5,049 nt of DNA from Vicinamibacterales bacterium (GTDB lineage: Bacteria; Acidobacteriota; Vicinamibacteria; Vicinamibacterales; UBA8438): positions 1-5,049 of the forward strand of contig JASLOY010000315.1 of NCBI GenBank assembly GCA_030745255.1. The letters run 5' to 3'. Position numbers and translations under genes: made by a program. Shown here one piece after another: positions 1 to 5,049 of this stretch. The notes below the pieces were generated by a model that saw only the letters and a list, made by a program, of their open reading frames with translations, was not told where the DNA came from and made no database searches. How positions within the stretch are numbered: the first letter of the stretch is position 1; the number at the start of each line of letters is the position of its first letter.

Positions 1-1012
1 CGGCCACCAAGAGCCTGAGCGGCGTTGCCGGCGGGTCCGCCCTCACCGGTTCTTTTTCCGCCGCCGGCTCCGCTTCGGGCGCGGCGGTGTCGGCGATCTC
101 CGACGTGACCGTGAACCAGAAGGTGCTGCCTTTCCCCTCCTCGCTCTCCACACCGATGGTGCCGCCCATCAACTCCGTCAGCTGCTTCGAGATGGCCAGG
201 CCGAGACCGGTGCCGCCGAAGTCGCCGGTTGCCTGGCAATCCACCTGGGTGAACGGCCGAAACAGCTGCCGCAGGCCGTCGTCCGAGATGCCGATTCCGG
301 TGTCTTTCACCGAAAACAGCACACGGGCGCAGCTCGAATCCACCCGCTCGGTCCGGACCTCGACGACCACCTCGCCCACCGGCGTGAACTTGATTGCGTT
401 GCCCACCAGGTTGGTCAACACTTGACGGAGTCTGCCGGGGTCCCCCCGAACCGTGAGTGGCACTGCCGGGTCGACCAGGGCGGTCAGCTCGACGTCCTTG
501 GCGTGCGCCCCTTCGGCCAGCAACTCCAGCGTTTCCTCGATGGTCGGGCGCAGCTCGAAATCGGTCTGCTCGGTCGTCAGCTTGCCAGCCTCGACCTTGG
601 AGAAGTCCAGGATGTCGTTGATGATCGCCAGCAGGGTCTGCCCGGCACGATCCAGCGTGTTCGTGTAATCCCGCTGGTCGGTGGAGAGCGGCGTCTCCAT
701 CAGCAGGCTTATCATCCCGAGCATTCCGTTCATCGGCGTGCGAATTTCGTGGCTCATGTTCGCCAGGAACTGGCTCTTGGCCTCGTTGGCGACGTCCGCT
801 GCTCGTCTGGCGCCCTCGAGCTCCGCCATCGTTTCAGCCGCGTTCCGACGGACCTCTTCGAGCTCGGCCCGCAGCGCCGCGATCGTCTCGGTCGCGCCCT
901 TGTCGTGACGCGCGCAAGCATCGACAGCCTCACCAGTCGCGGCACCGGGGTGCACGCGAGAAGAATCCACTGACTCCAGGCTGCCGTCGCGCCGCTTCGT
1001 CGTGTGGCTCAC
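1..1012 (-). CDS. Hybrid sensor histidine kinase, soluble, truncated by the window edge
   Basis: Reading the minus strand from a GTG at 1012-1010 gives 337 open codons running off the left edge. Residues about 40-82 form a charged, probably coiled-coil helix. A HisKA dimerisation/phosphotransfer domain follows, with the H-box NMSHEIRTPMNG and phospho-accepting His88. The HATPase_c domain shows the N-box NLVGNAIKFT (201-210), G1 box DTGIG (237-241), F-box FRPF (251-254) and G2 box GGTGLGL (266-272). An Ala/Pro/Glu-rich linker (about 306-331) leads to LRLLVA (332-337), the usual first strand of a receiver domain, so this is probably a hybrid kinase of the BarA-like layout. No transmembrane segment, PAS or GAF domain is visible in the first 80 residues, so it is probably cytoplasmic. 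The start is uncertain: the ribosome site before GTG-1012 is weak, and another GTG (codon 15) has GGAG only 3 bases upstream. It lies 34 bases after the HDOD gene, probably in the same operon. Kinase identity is secure; its partner is inferred. Confidence 0.9.
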   Translation of the reverse strand, partial: MSHTTKRRDGSLESVDSSRVHPGAATGEAVDACARHDKGATETIAALRAELEEVRRNAAETMAELEGARRAADVANEAKSQFLANMSHEIRTPMNGMLGMISLLMETPLSTDQRDYTNTLDRAGQTLLAIINDILDFSKVEAGKLTTEQTDFELRPTIEETLELLAEGAHAKDVELTALVDPAVPLTVRGDPGRLRQVLTNLVGNAIKFTPVGEVVVEVRTERVDSSCARVLFSVKDTGIGISDDGLRQLFRPFTQVDCQATGDFGGTGLGLAISKQLTELMGGTIGVESEEGKGSTFWFTVTSEIADTAAPEAEPAAEKEPVRADPPATPLRLLVA

Positions 1013-1046
1013 GTTGCTGTCTCGGTTTGGTCGCCAACCCTCGAGT

Positions 1047-1910
1047 TCAGAGTTGTTCCAGGAACCGGCCAACTTCGCTCTTGAGGTTGTAGACCTCACC
1101 GATCACGGTCAGGAACTCCTCGTCGGAGCATCCCAGTCTGTTCTTGATGCAGCACTGAACCTCTCTTTTCAGGTCTTCCTCGAGCTTCGAGTCAGCCAGA
1201 TGGACGAACAGGTTCGAGACCCCCGTCACCATCTGAATCGGGTGCAGGTCGCCGGTTTCCTGCAACTGCTCCAGCTCATGCACCTCGCAGGCCTGCTTGA
1301 TGACGTCGGGTAGCTCCCACTGCTCGCAGAGCATGCCACCGAGCACCAGATGGGAGGGGCGCTCGAAGTGCCGCTCGGCATCGACCAGGAACCGCCCTCG
1401 ACTCTCGGCAAACGCCGTAAGCTCGCGAAAGTCGTTTGGGAAGAACTTCAGGTACACGAGCTGGCCGATGTCGTGCAGCAGGCTCGCGGCGTAGAGCTCG
1501 TCCGGCTCGATCGTCGGCTCGAATCGTCGGGCGACGTGCTTGGCGGTCAACGCCGTGTAGTAGGAGTGGTACCAGATCCGACGCTGCTCCTCGGCGCTCT
1601 TCGAGGTTAACGCCTGCATGACAGACGACATCATGACCAGACGCTCGACCTGCGCCAGCCCGACATACCCGACCGCGGACTTGACATCGCGTATCGAGTG
1701 CGCCAGGGCGTAGTACGCCGAGTTGACGAGCTGGAGAACACGCGCCGAGAGCCCAGCGTCGGCACTGATCAAAGTGGCGACCTCGATGACAGACGACCGC
1801 TCGCTCGCGATCAGATCGAGCAGCTTCGCGGCCACCTCCGGAAGGGGCGGCAGCGTGAACTCCTGCTCGAACACATTCTCGTAGTCGACTTCCTGCGTTT
1901 TCATGACCAC
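1047..1910 (-). CDS. HDOD-domain signalling protein
   Basis: This 287-residue protein is almost entirely one HDOD domain (about residues 17-215), followed by a helical C-terminal tail. Family signatures are the opening LPPLPEVAAKLLDLI (20-34), the segment ISADAGLSARVLQLVNSAYY (48-67), SLLHDIGQLVYL (143-154) with the His146-Asp147 pair, and HLVLGGMLCEQWELPDVI (187-204). The family's frequent closing HH is His-Glu here (211-212). HDOD proteins are related to HD-domain phosphohydrolases but generally lack the full metal site and serve as signalling or adaptor modules; they recur in operons with two-component and motility genes. No membrane segment is seen, so it is probably cytosolic. The start is GTG at 1910, with GGAG six bases upstream; ATG at codon 3 (1904) is a possible alternative but sits 12 bases from that site. 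It begins 23 bases after the ATPase gene, implying cotranscription. Family is confident; molecular function is unknown. Confidence 0.93.
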   Translation of the reverse strand: MVMKTQEVDYENVFEQEFTLPPLPEVAAKLLDLIASERSSVIEVATLISADAGLSARVLQLVNSAYYALAHSIRDVKSAVGYVGLAQVERLVMMSSVMQALTSKSAEEQRRIWYHSYYTALTAKHVARRFEPTIEPDELYAASLLHDIGQLVYLKFFPNDFRELTAFAESRGRFLVDAERHFERPSHLVLGGMLCEQWELPDVIKQACEVHELEQLQETGDLHPIQMVTGVSNLFVHLADSKLEEDLKREVQCCIKNRLGCSDEEFLTVIGEVYNLKSEVGRFLEQL

Positions 1911-1914
1911 GGGT

Positions 1915-1921
1915 CTCTCCC
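1915..1921 (-). promoter_or_regulatory. Ribosome binding site of the HDOD gene
   Basis: GGGAGAG on the minus strand falls in the 23-base gap after the ATPase stop codon. Its GGAG core is six bases from GTG-1910 and 12 from ATG-1904, which favours the GTG start. Confidence 0.65.
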
Positions 1922-1933
1922 TCTACCAGCTCT

Positions 1934-4102
1934 TCACGCCGCCGTCAGGTGCGCGATCCGGCGGAACACGCCACGGACCCGCGCCTGCAGAACCTCCTGT
2001 TCGAATGGTTTCCTCAAGTAGTCGTCGGCGCCCAGATCGAGGACCCGCTTCTCCGTTCCCGGGCCGGTCTCCGAGGTCAGGACGATCATCGGCGTTGAGG
2101 CCAGGGAGCTGATCTGACGCATCTTCTCGATTGCCTCGTAGCCGTCCATTACCGGCATCGTCAGGTCGAAGAGGATTAGGCCCGGATTCTCGGCCTTGGC
2201 CAGCGCGACCGCCTCTTGTCCATCTTCCGCCTCGATGATCTCGTAGCCCTCTCGCTCCAGCAGCATCTTGACCAGCATCCTGATCATGCGGTCGTCATCC
2301 GCCACGAGAATCTTGTTGGTGCCCGTCGTCGTGTTGTTGCTATCGGCGGCCGTCTCCACCGCCGACTTCGACACCACCCGATCGACCTCTTCGATCGTCG
2401 TGACGCCCGCCTTGACCAGCTCGAGCGCGTTCTCGCGCATCGTGAGAATGCCGGCCTCACGCATGGCGGTTCGAAGCTCCTCTGCGGTTGCACCGCCGAG
2501 TATCGCTTCGCGGACCCCGTCGTGCGGCGTGAGCACCTCGGCAATGGCGACGCGGTCCACGTAGCCGGTCTCCTTGCAGCGCGCGCATCCCGGACCCTCC
2601 CTGGGGGATCGGTCCTCGATCGGGACGTCGACGTCGGGCGCGGCGTCGGCGCCGGGACCGGGCAGGTGGCACTCCGGGCACACCCGTCGAATCAGCCGCT
2701 GCGCGACGATCGCGGTGAGACACTCCGCAACCTTGGACGCCTCCATTCCCAGGTTGACGAGACGGGCGACGGCTGTGCAGGCATCGATGGTGTGCACCGA
2801 GCTGAGCACCAGGTGGCCTGTGTAGGCCGCCTGACCGACGATAGTGGCGACCTCCTCGTCCCGGATTTCGCCGACCATGATCACGTTCGGATCCTGCCGC
2901 AGGACCGACCGAAGTACCGCGGCGAAGCCGGTGCCCGCCTTGTCATTGATCGGGATCTGGTTGACCCCTTCGATCCGTCGCTCCACCGGATCCTCGACCG
3001 ACACGATGTTCGTGTGGCCGTTTCGTAGGTGGTTGAGTGCGGCGTAGAGAGACGTCGTCTTGCCGCAGCCAGTGGGTCCGGTCAGCAGCACAAGGCCATT
3101 GGGGCGGCTCAGGGCGAGCTTGTAACGGAGCGCGCTCGCCTCGTCGTAGCCGAGCTCTTTCAGCGTCAGCGGCTCGCTGGCGCTGTTGATGATCCGCATG
3201 ACCATCTTCTCGCCGTTGATCGTCGGCAGCGTCGAGAGCCGCACGTCGAGGGCCCGACTGTCGAGGTCGAGGTGAAACGCGCCGTCTTGCGGCTTGTTCC
3301 TGATCGAGATGTCCACCCTCGCCATCACCTTGAACCGGTTGGCGATGTGGTTCAGTGTCAGCTTGGGCAGGGACATCACGCTCTCGAGGATCCCGTGCAC
3401 CCGGAATCGCACCGCGACGGTGTCCTGGTCCGGTTCGAAATGTATGTCGCTGGCGTGCGCCTTCATCGCCGCCATGAGCACTTGATGGCAGAGCCGAACA
3501 ACCGGGGAGTCGCTCGCCTCGGGGTCAATCACATCCGGTAGCGGCTCCGCGCGGAGCTCCTCCCGGAGGCTTGCTACCAAGTCTTCGAGCTTTCCGGCCT
3601 TCGGGTAGTAGCGGTCGAGGGCCGAGCTGATGCTGGACGGCCGTGCCAAGACCGCCCTGGGCTGCCGGCCGGAGACGAACATGATGTCCCGGTCCATGTC
3701 GTCGTCGAACGGCTTGCTGCACGCGTAAGTCAGATGTCGGCCGTCCTCCTCGAGCGGCACGATGCGGTGCTGGCGCGCGACTCGCTCGGGCACGAGATGC
3801 AGCACCAGCTCGCCGATCTCGGTGTCTTCGATCTCCACCAGCGGCAGATTGGAGACTTCGGCCAGCATGGCAAAGGTGTCTCGCTCCGGGGCGAGACGCT
3901 GCGCGACCACCGCGTCGGGCAGCGTCATCTCGTTGCGCTCGGCATGCGCCTCGGCCCGGGCGAGGTCCTCCTCGGCGAGAAGCGACGATGAGACGACCTG
4001 CTCCCGGAAGCGCCGACGGATTCCCGGCGGCAGCCCGCGGAAGGCACGTGTTCGGCCTTCTCCCTTCTGGCCGGGTCTGGACCGGGTGGGCTTCCGTATC
4101 AT
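1934..4102 (-). CDS. GspE/PilB-family type IV pilus (or type II secretion) assembly ATPase with C-terminal receiver domain
   Basis: This hexameric motor family powers pilin polymerisation at the inner membrane. In order along 722 residues: a basic N-terminus (1-30); a GspE_N/MshEN-like domain (about 28-165); a linker; the N-terminal half of the motor (about 190-310) with SDIHFEP (218-224); then the RecA-like core. The core has Walker A GPTGCGKTT (342-350, Lys348), Asp box VEDPVE (369-374), Walker B region LRQDPNVIMVGEIRDEE (401-417, Glu412) and His box TGHLVLSSVHT (428-438). A zinc-type tetracysteine site (C475, C478, C506, C509) marks the GspE/PilB extension branch rather than PilT. After a polar Asn/Thr-rich linker (about 580-595) comes a complete receiver domain (about 596-715): acidic Asp602-604, phospho-acceptor Asp646 in LFDLTMP, Thr676 and Lys698-Pro699. 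Ordinary members end near residue 580, so about 140 residues are extra. The ATG is supported by GGGAGG six bases upstream. PilB is favoured over GspE because of the neighbouring pilin, but this is not proven. Confidence 0.95.
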   Translation of the reverse strand: MIRKPTRSRPGQKGEGRTRAFRGLPPGIRRRFREQVVSSSLLAEEDLARAEAHAERNEMTLPDAVVAQRLAPERDTFAMLAEVSNLPLVEIEDTEIGELVLHLVPERVARQHRIVPLEEDGRHLTYACSKPFDDDMDRDIMFVSGRQPRAVLARPSSISSALDRYYPKAGKLEDLVASLREELRAEPLPDVIDPEASDSPVVRLCHQVLMAAMKAHASDIHFEPDQDTVAVRFRVHGILESVMSLPKLTLNHIANRFKVMARVDISIRNKPQDGAFHLDLDSRALDVRLSTLPTINGEKMVMRIINSASEPLTLKELGYDEASALRYKLALSRPNGLVLLTGPTGCGKTTSLYAALNHLRNGHTNIVSVEDPVERRIEGVNQIPINDKAGTGFAAVLRSVLRQDPNVIMVGEIRDEEVATIVGQAAYTGHLVLSSVHTIDACTAVARLVNLGMEASKVAECLTAIVAQRLIRRVCPECHLPGPGADAAPDVDVPIEDRSPREGPGCARCKETGYVDRVAIAEVLTPHDGVREAILGGATAEELRTAMREAGILTMRENALELVKAGVTTIEEVDRVVSKSAVETAADSNNTTTGTNKILVADDDRMIRMLVKMLLEREGYEIIEAEDGQEAVALAKAENPGLILFDLTMPVMDGYEAIEKMRQISSLASTPMIVLTSETGPGTEKRVLDLGADDYLRKPFEQEVLQARVRGVFRRIAHLTAA

Positions 4103-4108
4103 CGCGAT

Positions 4109-4114
4109 CCTCCC
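4109..4114 (-). promoter_or_regulatory. Ribosome binding site of the assembly ATPase gene
   Basis: GGGAGG on the minus strand lies six bases before the ATG at 4102, which supports this start and therefore the unusual basic N-terminus (about 30 residues) ahead of the MshEN-like domain. Confidence 0.8.
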
Positions 4115-4346
4115 GCAGACCGCGTCGCGAGGAGGACGCTCTGGCGCTTCGACTTGGGAAACGGATTACGCATGGTGTAATACCCGGACAAATTGAGATT
4201 CGCCACGATGTCCCGCCGCACTCGCTCGTGGAGCGCAGATCGGGGACACCTCACCGAGTCAATCGGCCGGTTTCATCAAGACTTGAGCGGGAAATGTGCA
4301 ACTTTCGAGGGCTGGCGGCGCAATCGCACGAACACGGCCGCAACGC

Positions 4347-4365
4347 CATGTCGCTCTTCGACATG
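4347..4365 (-). repeat. Short perfect inverted repeat, third hairpin of the pilin 3' region
   Basis: CATGTCG (4347-4353) and CGACATG (4359-4365) are exact reverse complements separated by five bases, giving a 7-bp stem. It follows the large stem-loop directly in the direction of pilin transcription. Its function is unknown; no U-tract follows. Confidence 0.45.
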
Positions 4366-4372
4366 CCGACAA

Positions 4373-4413
4373 GGCAACGGGCATGCTCGCCTGTGGCGGG
4401 CATGCCCGTCGCC
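4373..4413 (-). terminator. Strong stem-loop downstream of the pilin gene, possible terminator or attenuator
   Basis: A perfect 10-bp inverted repeat (ACGGGCATGC at 4377-4386 against GCATGCCCGT at 4400-4409) extends outward by one G-U and three G-C pairs to a 14-bp stem (arms 4373-4386 and 4400-4413). A further inner CGCC/GGCG stem (4388-4391 with 4395-4398) leaves only a three-base loop. It begins about 68 bases past the pilin stop codon. The bases that follow on the minus strand (TTGTCGG) are not a good U-tract, so a classic intrinsic terminator is not certain; a partial terminator or a 3'-end stabiliser of the pilin transcript fits equally well. Confidence 0.55.
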
Positions 4414-4431
4414 GTCGTCGTTGACGAAGAG

Positions 4432-4477
4432 CTTCCCAGGGTCGGCGCGGCCAGTCTTGAGCGTCGCCCCCGGGAAG
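4432..4477 (-). repeat. Imperfect inverted repeat immediately after the pilin stop
   Basis: CTTCCC (4432-4437 on the plus strand) pairs with GGGAAG (4472-4477), and the bases inside (GGG.CG.CGC against GCG.CG.CCC) continue the stem with an offset base and two mismatches around a loop near 4451-4462. In the minus-strand transcript the structure starts four bases after the pilin stop codon. It has no U-tract and is best read as a 3'-UTR hairpin. Confidence 0.4.
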
Positions 4478-4481
4478 GGTG

Positions 4482-5009
4482 TTACTGAATCGGGTTGGCG
4501 CCGGCCGGGGCGCCATTCTGCGTGATGGCCACTGCTGCCGTCGACGTATAGATGGTGCCGCCCTGATTGGAGCCGAAGAAGCGCACACCGCCACCCGACG
4601 TCGGGGCTCCGCTGACGAAGTAGGTCGAAGCGGCTGCGCCTGCCGCCACGCCGTTGCAGGAGGCCGGGGCGCCGGCCGCCGCCGCACCGGCGGTCATGGT
4701 GACGGTGTAGCTGCTCTTCACCGACGGGTCGGTGTTCAGGTCGGTGCCGATGAAGCCGTCGCCGCCGCCCACCGTCGGCGCGGTGCCGAGCGAAACGAGG
4801 CTGGGCGCATAGAAGCCGCTGCCGCAGCTGGCCGCGTAGGTCGACTGCGCGCTGTTCACCGCCCGCAGCGAGCCGATGGCCGACGCCTCATTGCCAGACA
4901 TCCGGGCGCGTAACAGCCCCGGCACGGCGATCGCCGCGACGATACCGATGATCGCGACCACGATAAGCAGCTCGATCAAGGTGAAAGCTTTATTGTCCCT
5001 GGTTCTCAT
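4482..5009 (-). CDS. Type IV prepilin (PilA-like major or minor pilin)
   Basis: This 175-residue prepilin has a short positively charged leader (MRTRDNKA) followed by the class III signal FTLIELLIVVAIIGIVAAIAV. Prepilin peptidase would cut between Ala8 and Phe9, leaving about 167 residues; mature Glu5 (Glu13 of the precursor) is present, as needed for filament assembly. The hydrophobic helix (about 9-30) passes into LLRARMSGNEASAIGSLRAVNSA, the N-terminal spine typical of PilA-like pilins. The globular part is rich in Ala, Gly, Ser and Thr and has only two cysteines (C62 and C118), which could form a disulfide. I see no GspG-type calcium-site pattern, so a pilin is likelier than a type II pseudopilin. 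The start is fixed by AGGAG seven bases upstream. The next gene on the same strand, after 379 bases, is the assembly ATPase. Odd point: position -1 is Ala instead of the usual Gly. Whether it is the major or a minor pilin cannot be told. Confidence 0.93.
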   Translation of the reverse strand: MRTRDNKAFTLIELLIVVAIIGIVAAIAVPGLLRARMSGNEASAIGSLRAVNSAQSTYAASCGSGFYAPSLVSLGTAPTVGGGDGFIGTDLNTDPSVKSSYTVTMTAGAAAAGAPASCNGVAAGAAASTYFVSGAPTSGGGVRFFGSNQGGTIYTSTAAVAITQNGAPAGANPIQ

Positions 5010-5016
5010 CCTACTT

Positions 5017-5021
5017 CTCCT
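5017..5021 (-). promoter_or_regulatory. Ribosome binding site of the pilin gene
   Basis: AGGAG on the minus strand ends seven bases before the ATG at 5009, inside the purine-rich stretch GAGAGGAGAAGTAGG. It is the clearest ribosome site in the window and fixes the pilin start. Only 40 bases upstream of the gene are in the window, so its promoter is not visible. Confidence 0.8.
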
Positions 5022-5049
5022 CTCACACGCGTTCCGAAGATGACCGGGT

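Larger units (their letters stand above)
4103..4481 (-). other. 379-base intergenic region between pilin and ATPase genes
   Basis: No convincing gene lies here on either strand: the open frames that cross it on the plus strand are mostly overlaps with the flanking minus-strand genes and look like low-quality basic, Arg/Ser-rich translations. The pilin-proximal part (4347-4477) holds three inverted repeats described separately. The ATPase-proximal part (about 4103-4346) is less GC-rich in places and could hold the ATPase promoter. On the minus strand there is a TATTAC hexamer within 4180-4195, but the matching -35 is poor (TGGCGA), so I do not call a promoter. I found no sigma-54 type GG-N10-GC element around the TTGCA near 4300. 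Confidence 0.7.

Noticed and set aside
87..973. Plus-strand open frames opposite the histidine kinase (87-425, 422-973 and others)
   Set aside because: They are antisense to a kinase frame with every catalytic box intact; their translations are Ser/Arg/Pro-rich with no recognisable family, as expected for GC-rich shadow frames.
1010..1100. An earlier start for the kinase overlapping the HDOD gene
   Set aside because: The frame is open a little upstream with a GTG near 1094, but no ribosome site precedes it and it would add only a short non-conserved extension.
2216..3541. Long plus-strand open frames (2216-3028 and 3029-3541)
   Set aside because: Both lie wholly within the ATPase gene on the opposite strand. 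High GC leaves few stop codons, and the Arg/His/Asp/Val-rich products match no family I know.
4180..4230. Possible sigma-70 promoter for the ATPase (minus-strand TATTAC)
   Set aside because: The hexamer at the matching -35 distance agrees at only about three of six positions; not enough to call.
4290..4325. Possible sigma-54 promoter around TTGCA on the minus strand
   Set aside because: The required GG about ten bases before the GC is CC here, so the -24/-12 pattern fails.
3988..4525. Plus-strand open frames crossing the intergenic gap (3988-4488 and 4193-4525)
   Set aside because: They overlap the ends of the flanking real genes, lack convincing ribosome sites and run straight through the hairpin cluster; no family resemblance.
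4259..4687. Minus-strand open frame overlapping the pilin gene's 3' end
   Set aside because: It is in a different frame from the pilin, is extremely Arg/Pro/Ala-rich and begins inside the pilin coding sequence; a shadow.

Overview
The window is GC-rich (clearly above 60% G+C by eye), densely coding, and all four genes lie on the minus strand, so the biological reading order runs from right to left. The set is a type IV pilus (or type IV-pilus-like) locus with attached signal-transduction genes. The pilin N-terminus and the Ala/Gly/Ser/Thr-rich pilin body resemble those of Acidobacteriota, especially the Vicinamibacteria side. That placement is an impression from family resemblance and not a search result; Myxococcota or another deltaproteobacterial-type lineage is the main alternative.

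Layout in transcription order: (1) 5009-4482, a 175-residue type IV prepilin with its own Shine-Dalgarno site. (2) 4481-4103, a 379-base gap without a convincing gene; its pilin-proximal part carries three successive inverted repeats, one of them a strong 14-bp hairpin. (3) 4102-1934, a 722-residue GspE/PilB-family assembly ATPase with a complete CheY-like receiver domain fused to its C-terminus. (4) 1910-1047, a 287-residue HDOD-domain protein, 23 bases after the ATPase. (5) 1012 to the left edge, a hybrid histidine kinase starting 34 bases after the HDOD gene, without a recognisable sensor or membrane segment. The window ends just as a receiver domain begins. This kinase is cut by the window edge, but its reading frame is open throughout.

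How the parts may work together (inference): the pilin is the fibre subunit and the ATPase is the inner-membrane extension motor that polymerises it. The soluble kinase is a candidate phosphodonor for the motor's own receiver domain, so pilus assembly could be gated by phosphorylation of the motor itself and not only through transcription. The HDOD protein, from a family common in signalling operons, would be an adaptor or output module. The tight 23- and 34-base spacings make motor-HDOD-kinase a probable operon. The pilin is separated by a hairpin-rich gap and may be expressed separately or at a higher level.
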